Of a stretch of 64,000 nt of DNA, positions 1 through 9,910 are shown piece by piece. Under the pieces are notes generated by a model. That model searched no databases, was not told the origin of the DNA, and was given only the letters and a program-made list of their open reading frames with translations. The stretch's first letter is position 1. Each line of letters starts with the position of its first letter. This DNA is from Daucus carota subsp. sativus (Eukaryota; Streptophyta; Magnoliopsida; Apiales; Apiaceae): positions 40,571,606 through 40,635,605 of the forward strand of contig NC_030387.2 in the NCBI RefSeq assembly GCF_001625215.2. Reading direction: 5' to 3'. The position numbers were made by a program, and so were the translations under genes.

Positions 1-1560
1 TCATGTCGGTTTTGAAGCGCAACTCGTGAAACACGATTTAATACCCACAATCTTGTTATGAACGGTAAACGTAAGAGTAGACTTATGAAACAAATATGGC
101 AAGTGAAATAGTCTCGAGATTGAAATAAATAGGCCCCTGTTTACCAAAAAAATAAATAAATAGAATAAATAGGCCAATCGATGTATATTAAATAAAATTC
201 AAAATATTAAAATTGTATCATGTGCTTGGGAGAAGTTCGAATCTGCTGGTTAATCTTTAGGGATGACTCGAGAGTTTTTTGGAAGTTTTTCTTCGAGTTT
301 TTTTTTCTTAACTCGGGCTTCATTGTAATTTTATAGTTCACATTTTTCACTCTTAAAATTGTGCCACTCATACAAAGTTCGATTTTATAATGAGGTTCAC
401 ATTGATTTTCTGTGTTGTCGAGAAAGATTTCTTTTTAGCTCAGGGAGAAAATTCCCAATTTATTAAAATTTCTTAATTTATTCTTAAAAAAATTCACTAA
501 TTTACCGATTACACTCCAATATTAATTTGGATAAATATCTCTGGTTTGGAACCATTTTGAGGTCCTTGAATCATAGAACTGCGTTCAATTGACATAAAAA
601 TGCAAGATAAGCACAACTCGCCTACAGAGTTCAAGTAGCTTTTCGTAAGGCTCCTCTCAGCAGAAAACCATAATGTTGAACACTATACTTACTGATCTAA
701 GCTTGAACGTAAGACATTATATAGATATGAGATCTGTTGTTCTTATCATTTTCTTTTTAACAGCTAACAAAATTAAGATGTGCTCTGTCAGCTTTTTTTT
801 AAAAAAAAATAATTGTGAAAACTGATGTCAAGCAGCAATGCACAAATCATGTTCAAGTTGTTCTTATCATTATCCGCTTACCATAAATTTTGCAAGTTTT
901 GATGTCAAGCAGTCATGCACTGTATCCAAGTTTGATCATCTAACAGGGCAGCTAAGGTCGTATCCAAATTGAACATCTAACAGAACAGCGAAGCAGAGAG
1001 GCACAAATCTTATCCAAATTGAGCATGTAACATAGCATCTAAGGAGATGGTGAACTGGTAGGTATTTCGACATCCCTAACCAGTCAGTTCTATAAATTTA
1101 GAGTTGAGATAAGATCGCCTGGTACTGTGGATAGATACAAATAATACAATAGAGACTAGCAAAATTATCAATGAAAGTGAAAAATATTAGAAGGAATAGG
1201 TGCATTAACATACTATTGGAAAAACCTGCAGACATAGAGTTCAACCCAAATCGAGCAAAACCTGATACACATCAAAGACTGTATGCTACAAAGAAATCGC
1301 AAGAAGCCACAATATATTATCTTAGATATTAATCAAACAACTGGAATTAATGAAAAATCAAATATATATTATATTACAAATCAATATAGACATAGGCAAT
1401 CAGATATTTTGAGAATTACAAAGCATTTGCATCCCTATCAACTATATAACTGGTAAATGCAGACAAGCATCCAACAATGGGAAAGATCTGAGGTTATATA
1501 TGAAGCTACCTTTAAGCCAATAAGAGCGGAAAAATAGAATCAAATAGACCCAAACAATGC
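1..1560. other. Intergenic, downstream of the CDI-like gene
   Basis: AT-rich DNA without a convincing coding region. It would hold the 3' UTR of the minus-strand gene that ends at 1561. Around 920-1045 a short motif (TATCCAAATTGA followed by CAT and TAACA) recurs about three times with roughly 40-50 base spacing, and a phrase around GATGTCAAGCAG occurs near 822 and 901. Nothing else was recognised. Confidence 0.5.
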
Positions 1561-2304
1561 CTAGACTGCATTCTTCTCTGCTGCCTTCTTATACTCTTCT
1601 GCCTCCTTCAACCACAGATCCCCAAATTCGCAGTCCTTATAAGCATCAAACCAAGGCCCTCCAAGTGTATAATGTATAGCCTTAGGATAAGTACTCTTAT
1701 CATTCTCAACAACCTTGTTATGCCCCACAAGAAAATTCCAAACAAACGGAACCGATCCAATCTCATGATCCTCAAGCCACTGAAACCTATGCAAAAACGC
1801 ACCCGACTCCTTGTTCACAATCTCAGGAGTCAAAACCTTATTCTTAGGATGTCCACAATTATACAGAACCATTGAAGACCAATTCTTCCTCGGATAAACA
1901 GTTTGCACAGCCCCATCCATCTTAGTAGTTTCCTTAGGTGAATAATCATGTTGAACACACATTACAGCATACTTATCATCAATCAAATCAAATAACTCCT
2001 TAACATCCCCTAAATACAAGAAATCGCAATCCACAAAAACAGCCCAACCTTGATAATTAGCCAAACAAGGTGTCAAAAACCTGGTAAATGAGAATTCAGT
2101 ACTCTCAAGCTTCCCTCTTTCACGTGTATACAAACCCTTTTCTCTCAATTCACATTGCTTAATAGGAATAACCTCAACAGGAATCGAAGACCTCTTCTTA
2201 ATAGAAAATTTACAAACTTGAAAAGCAAGATCCTCACGGGGATCATAACCCACAAAGAACTTGAATGCCTTAGCATCACCGCCATTACCATTACTAACAG
2301 CCAT
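1561..2304 (-). CDS. CDI-like nucleotide-diphospho-sugar transferase
   Basis: A single coding exon of 247 residues. It resembles the plant CDI protein family (Arabidopsis At1g64980 type), annotated as nucleotide-diphospho-sugar transferases; the acceptor substrate is not established. Seen: an N-terminal VGYDPRED segment (about residues 18-25), a family-typical ESTEFSFTRFLTP block (67-79), a DxD-type metal/sugar-nucleotide motif in VFVDCDFLYLGD (Asp92 and Asp94), YPRKNWSSMVLYNCGHPKN, and a C-terminal HYTLGGPWFDAYKDCEF segment. No signal peptide or membrane segment is visible. An upstream in-frame ATG at 2355 would add 17 residues, but those are encoded by what looks like 5' UTR just after a splice acceptor, so the ATG at 2304 is preferred. 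The coding end of the gene is partly copied in its own 5' intron. Family confidence is high; the biochemical role is inference. Confidence 0.9.
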   Translation of the reverse strand: MAVSNGNGGDAKAFKFFVGYDPREDLAFQVCKFSIKKRSSIPVEVIPIKQCELREKGLYTRERGKLESTEFSFTRFLTPCLANYQGWAVFVDCDFLYLGDVKELFDLIDDKYAVMCVQHDYSPKETTKMDGAVQTVYPRKNWSSMVLYNCGHPKNKVLTPEIVNKESGAFLHRFQWLEDHEIGSVPFVWNFLVGHNKVVENDKSTYPKAIHYTLGGPWFDAYKDCEFGDLWLKEAEEYKKAAEKNAV

Positions 2305-2610
2305 AATTCCAATCTGGGGTTTCAAGATTTCACCTTTTAGAATGTGGGTAGTCAAAAAGATTCAATTCTGCACAAAACCCAGAAACAAATAAGAGAAATT
2401 CTTGAAATTACACATAAATATGCTCTCTTTAAGCTACATATAAAAGCACATATTAACATTACTAACAGCCATAATTCCAATCTGGGGTTTCAAGATTTTA
2501 CCTTGTAGAATGTGGGTAGTAAAAAAGATTCAATTCTGCACAAAACCCAGAGACGAATAAGAGAAATTCTTGAATTACAAATGTGATCTTTAAGCTATAT
2601 ATAAAGAAAA
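2289..2610. repeat. 168-bp tandem duplication over the CDI-like 5' end
   Basis: The segment from about 2289 to 2450 is repeated at 2457-2610 with an offset of 168 bases and high identity in the first 115 bases. The copied part covers the first five codons (MAVSN), the leader and the 3' splice acceptor. The upstream copy keeps an ATG at 2472 that opens a 12-codon reading frame ending in TAG. Confidence 0.85.
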
Positions 2611-2638
2611 AATGTGAGGCAGATAAATAGATGATTAC
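2368..2638 (-). other. Inferred 5'-UTR intron of the CDI-like gene
   Basis: On the minus strand an exon ending CTCTGAG is followed by GTAATC (donor at 2638) and the sequence reaches TTTTGTGCAG (acceptor ending at 2368) 64 bases before the start codon. The intron would be 271 bases. A second, nearly identical acceptor (TTTTGTGCAG ending at 2536) lies inside it because of the local duplication, giving a possible shorter 103-base intron. Confidence 0.6.
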
Positions 2639-2721
2639 CTCAGAGAGAAACGAGGGAGATCTAGATTTGAGGAGAGAAATGGGGTCCAGATTTGTTTCTT
2701 GATTTTGTGTTGGAGAGGAGA

Positions 2722-2731
2722 GATTATATAC
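2722..2731 (-). promoter_or_regulatory. Putative TATA box of the CDI-like gene
   Basis: Minus-strand TGTATATAAT lies about 85 bases upstream of the inferred 5'-UTR donor and is followed by CT-rich sequence typical of plant leaders. The transcription start would be near 2695. Confidence 0.45.
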
Positions 2732-2963
2732 AGTGATATTTTGGGCCACCGACAAGAATATGAGATTGTGTGATTCTTTAACGCGTATATAGGCAATGGC
2801 TGTAAGATTTATTATCTAATGCTCAAACAGCTGCTGAAGATCCCATTGTTTTCTGAAAGTTGTGTGTAACTGTGTACTGTGCAAATATTGTTGGCAAAAA
2901 CGAATATGATATTAAAAACCATTGGTTTTTTTCTTTCGGTAAAAAAACCATGGTTTTAGACTA

Positions 2964-3250
2964 TGGGCCGTTTGGATAAGTTTAAAATAAGTGTTTTAGA
3001 CTGTGGGCCGTTTGGATAAGTTTAAAATAAGTGTTTTTTATTTAAAATAAAAAAGTAGAGTAGAAGTTAGAAGCAAATTAGGACTTATAAGTGATTAAAT
3101 TATTTGGGAAATAAGTAGAATTCCTGAAACAAAAGTTAGTATTCCCAGTTTTTTACAAGTGTTTCTCGACTTATTACACAAACGGTACGAATAAGTGCTT
3201 CTAACTTATGAACCGAGAAATCAGGCTTTTGAGTGGTAAACAAACACCCA
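2964..3250. mobile_element. PIF/Tourist-like MITE with a duplicated left end
   Basis: The left end begins TGGGCCGTTTGGATAAG and the right end reads CAAACAAACACCCA, giving matching inverted ends (TGGGccGTTTG against TGGGtGTTTG). The 40-base left terminus is itself tandemly repeated (2961-3000 and 3001-3040). The flanking trinucleotides are CTA and TTA, so the target duplication is imperfect. A second copy of the same family is the outer host of the nest at 24567-26332. Non-coding. Confidence 0.65.
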
Positions 3251-4411
3251 TTATGTTCTAAGTATTGTTACGAAAAATGGAAAGTCATGATTAGTACTCC
3301 TTCTGTCCCTACAGTTTTATAATAATATTTTAATATTTTTTAGATAAAAATTTAAACGTCAAATTTTTATTTAGAAGAATAAATTAAAAAATAATTATGA
3401 AATTATATATAAGAGTCTCAAAATGAGTGTCAAAGTAAAGAATCAGTACATGAGAAATATGTAATGAAGTACAGATTTTTAGTTGGATGCTTATAATTTA
3501 TTAAATTACACCAAATCATTAATTAAAATAAATTTAAATTTGATTATATGAACATATGAATTTGGAGGTTTATAAAACTAAAGTAGCAGTAATTTAAACA
3601 TCAAAAAAATAATATCTATCATACATATAATGAATATTACTACTAAGATAGCTCGTTTATAATCAAAGTTAAAATTCTTGAAACTAGGGTAGGATGTATA
3701 TTTCCGAAATACTTATACTTTTAACAAAACTAATTTTATTACTTATATAACTAATTTATTAATTTTTTTAATTATTTATTTTAATAAGTTATAAATCAGT
3801 TATTATATAAAATTATTTAAATAAATAATTTAAATTACATACTAAATCGTAATAAATGACTATAAAACACAAATCATTATTTTGATCTCTCATTTGATTG
3901 CTTTTATCATGTGATACTTTGTCGTATTATAATTTACTTTTACTCAACTGCACTATACATAAAACTTACAGCTACTATCGGCAAAACTATGCATTTTTTA
4001 ACTTTTATTGGTCAAGTTGATATTAATAATTTCTCATTTTAATCTCATCTTAAAAAGACTGTCAATTTTCAAATAATATTTACATGTTTTTCGGGAAAAA
4101 AAAAAGGTTACTGTTATTTACGGCTTCACATAATTTAGAACATCCCGCAAATCAATTTTCAAACAATATTTTACATGTCTTTCACAATTACTTACGACGA
4201 TACTAATACCAAAACATGACCTTTAGATAATATAGAACACCCCACGAATCAATTTTCAAACAATATTTTACATGTTTTTGGAGAAAAAAAAGATTACTGT
4301 TACTTACGATGATACTAATACCAAACACGGCCTTCAGATAATTTAGAACACCCCGCGAATCTATAAAACGAAATTTTTGGAGCAATTTAAATTTTAAACC
4401 GCCGCTGAGAG
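3251..4411. other. Intergenic with decayed MITE sequence
   Basis: Very AT-rich. A Stowaway-like end (CTCCTTCTGTCCCTAC) occurs at about 3297 and interior sequence typical of those elements follows to about 3480, but no clean right end is seen. Between 4060 and 4350 a phrase about AATCAATTTTCAAACAATATTTTACATG recurs about three times at roughly 100-base spacing just before the CENP-C start. No gene seen. Confidence 0.4.
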
Positions 4412-7400
4412 ATGGCAACTAAAGGAGCTCCGACGTCCAACAAATCGGATCCTACATACTCTCTTCAATCTCAAGTAGTACCTCTACAAATTTAGGGCTC
4501 TTATAATCTCGATAAATTTTTATATTTTTCTCTGTAATTGTATTTTTAATCTCGATGAATATGTGCTCGTCAGGCTGTTATATATTGAGCCAAATGTTAG
4601 TTACAGTATAAATTACACTGCTTATCACTACAATGCAGTAATATTCAATTACATGTTATAGATGTTTGATGATGAAAATGTGCAGGTTAATAGTGTCGAG
4701 ATTTTGAACTTTGTTGCAATGTTAATTGGTGATTCGGTGAATGCTGGTAGTTGTAATTAGGATTTTAATTATATGTTTTAGATTATCTGATAATGAGAAT
4801 TTTTAGGTTGATGATGTCGGAATTTAGGAGAATTGTTTTAGGGTTCAACCAGTGATTCGGTGAATACTAATGGTTGTAATTAGGAATTTTGGGGAGAATT
4901 TGTTAAGAGTGTTGGAAACTTGAAAGGTGAGATAGTAAGATGATGGATCGAGTTGAATAAGTGAAGTTCACATGTAGGACTAATAAATTTTGAAACTATT
5001 AAGTATTTGTGTTCCTACTAGTCGAGAAGATTTGTTAGTTTAAAGAACAGGTTAAGATTTCTTTGATATTCTGTTAGGGGCCTGCTGCCCTTGCGGACAT
5101 TGTGACTATATATTGCCAAGTTATGCAAATTGCTAACTTTTTAGTGACTGAACAGTGAAGATGTTGGGATTGTAAACTTGCCTTCTCTACCACACTAAGA
5201 TTTTTCTTTTTCTGATGGTATTTGCTACTTTTATGGTATATAGTCTAGCAAAACTTTGAAACGAGTTGATGCGTTTATAATAGTATAATGATAACTATTC
5301 CTCTCATAATCCTGCGGTTTTGTTCTTGGATATCAGTTGAGTTATTATTAGTTAAGGCCTAAGGGTGTTAGTTGGATGGTAAAATACTTAGTATTGTTTG
5401 ATTTACCTACTGCTGGTGATTTGTTAAGGAACAAAGGAGTCTGAATGATGCGTTAAGGAAGGCAAATGGTATATTACATGGTGGTTCAGGAGCTCTAAAC
5501 TCTTTCCTTTTAAGCATGTTAGCTCTGGAGAACAATGATGAAGCTGATGCATCTATGAGCATCAGAAATCCCCGAGAAAAAAGACCAGCCTTGGGCCATA
5601 AGCCTGCTCAGTTTTCTTTGAGGCCAAACATATCGTAAAACTTCAAACCCAAATTTTTGTGATTAATTATTATGATAATACTTGCTGAAGTAATTATTTT
5701 AACAGGCAGGCCTCTGCTGATTTCAAAGTCAATTTGAACATTGATCAACTGCACGACCCAGTGGATTTCTTTCCAGCCTATGGTAAACTTCAATGGATTA
5801 TTACCTTTCTGATTTCTTTTGTTCACGTATTGAATGTAGCTCAACATGTTTTTACATTGTTCATAATCGGTCTGTAGATCCCAAAGATGAAATGCAAAGA
5901 CATAAAGATGGAAGTATATATAAAATAAATGACTCCATACTATCTGAAAATCCACGCAGTCGGCAGCCAGGAATCTTGGGGTATTGTATATATATTTCAT
6001 ATAGCCTCTCATGCATACATAGGTTTCTTTCTTTTTGTCAGCTTTTTTTTTTCCTGATAATAATGTTTTGTCAACATTATGCTGAACTAAGTCCATTATA
6101 CACCGAAGTAATATATTTCTTTTGTTTTAGTAAGTCAGTTAGTTATATGCATCATTATTCATCAGTGGTTTCTGAATGTGAACTATTTCCATTATACAAC
6201 GAAGTAATATATTTCTTTTGTTTCAGGAAGTCAGTTAGTTATAAGCACCATTATTCATCAGCAGTTTCTGAAAATGATGATAATTTTTTATCCTCCCAAG
6301 AGGCAATACAGGAGGACAGTCTATGTCCATCTAAATTTGTTTGGCAACAAGAAACAGCACATTCTGATATTGATTTGCAGGGAAAGGAAGTAGTAGGTGA
6401 GCAAATGATTTTGAATAATAGGAAAAGAAGGAAAACTATCACTACTTCTGATTGATAATTTCTTTGCTGTTCTTTTTCTTCTGGTTATTGCTATAATTAT
6501 GATACTTACCACAGGGATTCAGTATTGCTTTTTAGTCATGTGTTTGTGTTACTACTGATGTCATGGTTTATTTTTGAACAGAATCAATACCTAAGACTGA
6601 GAAAAGAATCAGTGAGATTTTGGATAAATTGCTGTCAGAAAGTATCGAAATTTTGGATGGGGATGGGGCACCCTCCTCAATGCAGGAGGGCCTGCAGACA
6701 AAACCTGTCAATGTAGACAAGTATTTGCCTGACTTCAGTTGCACAGGAAGGAGTATTATAGCTTTAGAAAAAGAATTTCCTCAGAATCGAATATTACAGA
6801 CTGATGCTCCGAAGTTGATTAGAGGATTGAGTGGCAAATCACCTATAAAAAGTAAAAATGTTGCAGAAAATCCAGTTCATAATTTAGCTTCCTCTACCAC
6901 GCCAAAAAGCCCATTTGCTGCGTTATCTCTATTAAACAAGCACATTTCTCAGTTAAAACCAAATAGTGATCCGTTCGTGGATCTGGATATTGATCTATCA
7001 TCGGCCAGAAATGCTTCTTCAGTGGAAGAATTTAACCGACTATCACAAAAGGTTGATGAAGGGAAGGGGTTGATTATTTCTAGCAAGCTGACTTCACCAA
7101 CAGAAGTTGAAGCTACAAGAACTGCAGTAAATGGTATATTTTCCATCCGATATTTGGCTTCACAAGTCTGGATTTTGTTTATAGTGTCACCTGAAATGAA
7201 ATTTTGTACAAAAACCTGCATCTGTTTTATTTTGAAGATATGTCTGAATTTTATCACAGGTCCATCCTAAATCATATCAGGAATAGTATACCCAGTATAT
7301 CAGTTTCTTAGACCAGACATGTCTTGCAGTATTATAAGCTGTGGAAGTTTTTGATTGTCTGGATGCCATTATTCTTCTATAGTTACTGCTTTCATACCAA

Positions 7401-8345
7401 ATATTTCTTTTCTTTCACAGGTCAATCAGACTCCACTTTAACGAAAGGCCTTCTAATGAATGGACAACCGATAGCTGCAGACTCCACCTTTGGAAAAGAC
7501 CTTAAACAACGTAACAAGGTCTTCTTTCGGGTCCATCTTCTCTTAGAATTTGTACTGTCAAGTCCGTGCTTGGTGTTGCATTATGCATAGAAAATTTTGG
7601 CTTGCCTTGTATATCCTTAAATTACTTTCTTCGGGTTGTTTTTGATTGAAAGTTGCAAGTAACATGCAAGCCAGGTTCTCTATAGAAACATGTCATCTAC
7701 AATTCTGCATGGTTGCTATCTTGAGTTCCCGCTTTTACTATAGACTTAATGTTTGCTATAATTGTGTATTGATTATTAAAACTGTGCAGGCACCAAGAAA
7801 AGGTTCAGCAAAGGGCAAAAGCAAGGCAACACATGAACAGAAGAGAAGAAAAGCAATTCCCAGACAAAGTCTGATGGGTTATCTCATGCATCAAACTGTT
7901 TCATTATACCTTCATTGCCTATTTAAAGGTGTTGATTAGTTACATAGTTTATTGGACTTTGGACAGAGACTGGTAGATGCTTGGAGTCTGGCATTCGCCA
8001 CAGCAAGAGAATTAGGACCAGGCCTTTGGCATATTGGAAAGGGGAAAGGTTTTTATATGGTCGAGTTCATGAGAGTGAGTATTTCTTTTCTCACACGAGC
8101 CTACTTATCAACTTCACAGGAACTAGTATTATCTTTCCGTAATGAGGGAAGGATAATAAATTTTGGAACAGAGGGAATTGAAGATAGGTTGGTAAGTTGG
8201 TTATGTTTACATTACAGGTCTGGCAACTGTGATTGGAATAAAGTACATGTCTACAGCGGAAGAGAGCGGGCAGCCTACTTTCAGGGTAAGTTCGTATGTC
8301 TCAGATGAACACAAAGAGCTTGTGGAACTGGCAGCAATGCACTGA
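4412..8345 (+). CDS. CENPC: Centromere protein C (CENP-C), multi-exon
   Basis: CENP-C is the inner-kinetochore protein that ties CENH3 nucleosomes to the outer kinetochore. Exons assembled by hand: 4412-4474 (tentative), 5429-5634, 5706-5782, 5878-5980, 6227-6396, 6582-7133, 7421-7518, 7790-7877, 7967-8074, 8218-8345. All phases join and give about 530 residues. Family signs in order: [52 protein letters not shown] with an [14 protein letters not shown] block, then the diagnostic CENP-C motif (exon at 7967: [20 protein letters not shown] and LYGRVHES), and the terminal LATVIGIKY with [16 protein letters not shown]. It is shorter than the roughly 700 residues usual in plants, mainly between the N-terminal blocks and the motif. 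The second Arg of the usual RRS triplet is His. The first exon-exon link is uncertain: the usual N-terminal LFPRT-like block is not found, so a small exon between 4475 and 5428 may be missed. Identification is firm; whether this is the functional copy is not shown. Confidence 0.85.
6091..6282 (+). repeat. 96-bp tandem duplication at the CENP-C exon-5 acceptor
   Basis: The unit at about 6091-6186 is repeated at 6187-6282 with an offset of exactly 96 bases. Each copy contains the pyrimidine-rich 3' splice site and the first part of the exon (KSVSY, HHYSS, VSE). The second copy has a good acceptor, TTTCAG then G; the first reads TTTTAG then T. Because 96 is a multiple of three, the frame stays open through both copies. 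Confidence 0.9.
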
Positions 8346-9910
8346 GATCTTTAGCAACAGACGATGAAACTCAAGTAAACCGAAGTCACTATTTTTCTTT
8401 GCACTTTACCTATATGGTAAATCTCTCTTTTTACCATACTGGTAGTGTTTTTTATTACTAGCTTAAAATCCGTTGCACTTTCGAAATTCTAAAATGTTTT
8501 ATCGGTAATAGGTACTTTCTTTTTTTCCTTTCTAATTTGTGGCTTTTTAGGTCTGCGTATTGTAAAATTGCAGTAATTGAGGATTTTTTTAACATACTGC
8601 TTCTTTTATGAGTTGGAGATTGTGTAAACTGAAGGGCTGCTATTTTATGAAGTATTTTAACTTTTGAATCTCATTCGGCCCGTATTAACAAAAATTTGTC
8701 GCTTGGAATAAGGTCATCATAATTGTAATTTATTAATATCTTGATGAAATTAATGATAATTATGGGTGAAGAAAAACAGAAATGTTTCTTTTTATAAAAA
8801 GAGGCTCAGCTTTTTTTATTGTCAAACTTATGCACCTTATGAAAGCAAGAAAAAAGTACTTTAAATTTTTCGATTGTTTTATTTGATTTAAATAAAAATA
8901 AATACTTGATAAATTTTTAAAAATCCAATAAAATTAACTAAAATAGTAGAACTTGGAACCTTTCGTTTGGATGTAATACAATTCATAAAAATTTTGCGAA
9001 ACTCAATATATAATACTTTCGGAATTTCGACTAACGATAGAGTGATATTTCCGATAATTTTTTTAAATGAGTGAGTCACTTTTTCAATCTATCAGTAACC
9101 AACTTGAGTTTTCGGGCTGTAATGAGTCACTGATAAATATTTAACTTTTTTTTTAAATATATATCTAATAAAAATACTTATTTAACATATTTAACATATC
9201 TATTGATTAATTAAATATCAATTTTAGTTTAAAAACATATATGATTCTAATATAAACATAGGTTTTATATAAAAATAGATATCAAAATGCGATTAAACTA
9301 TTTAATACTAATATGATAATAAGAATAATATTTATTTATAATAACAGTCTCTTGGACTCTTTACTTGGGTGTACTTGGGTTTTATTTGGGTTTATTTAGG
9401 TTTTGTAAGAAGCTATTATGATGAACGTTGCTGATGCGCAGCCCACAATCATCGAAGGTCGTAGGTTATGTTCGCCCTCTCTTCTTTGTTAGCATCCATC
9501 TGAGTTTGGACAAGACAGAGTGACAAACTGATAATCATATCAAGGTCTGAGTCTTGACTATGCATGGCTTGTTATACTATTATTATTATATGTCTCGAAG
9601 AGTATTGCTTATTTCTAATATTGAATCTGTTCTTTAGTTTATTGAGTTTTAGCATATCGAAACTTTGATTTATGTGGTGAGCACGGATATAGGAAGGATC
9701 ACGGGAATTTTCGATATTTATTCGTCGTTACAAAATATTATAAGACTCCTGATTAAAATTTGAAATTATGATGGTTTATTCTGAAAATTTGCTTGTGCCC
9801 GCGATAAATTATTGGAGATCTGGTTCTTGTTTTTATTCTGTTGTTTTTGTAGGGTTTTAACATCAGGGAATGCATGTGATTGTTTCTATTATGCAGAAAA
9901 GCATAATTAC
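8346..9910. other. CENP-C 3' flank and F-box gene leader
   Basis: After the CENP-C stop comes AT-rich 3' flank. The part before 9911 probably holds the promoter and a 5'-UTR intron of the F-box gene: an acceptor TTTCTATTATGCAG ends at 9896, 14 bases before the start codon. The matching donor was not fixed. A half foldback element at 8865-9080 is listed separately. Confidence 0.4.
8865..9080. mobile_element. Half copy of the 58-kb foldback element family
   Basis: From the centre phrase GATTGTTTTATTTGATTTA onward this stretch matches the right arm of the palindromic element at 58085-58645, including GTAATAC with ATTCATAAAAA, AACTCAATATATA and TTTCGACTAACGATAGAGT. The left arm and the terminal GGGATAAATATC are absent, so it is a truncated relic. 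Confidence 0.7.

Noticed and set aside
5793..6455. A continuous 220-codon plus-strand ORF as a separate gene
   Set aside because: It is two CENP-C exons read through the stop-free intron between them and past the next donor; the motifs belong to CENP-C.
9812..9910. An N-terminal extension of the F-box protein
   Set aside because: It crosses a splice acceptor (TATTATGCAG) and is unlike any F-box protein start.
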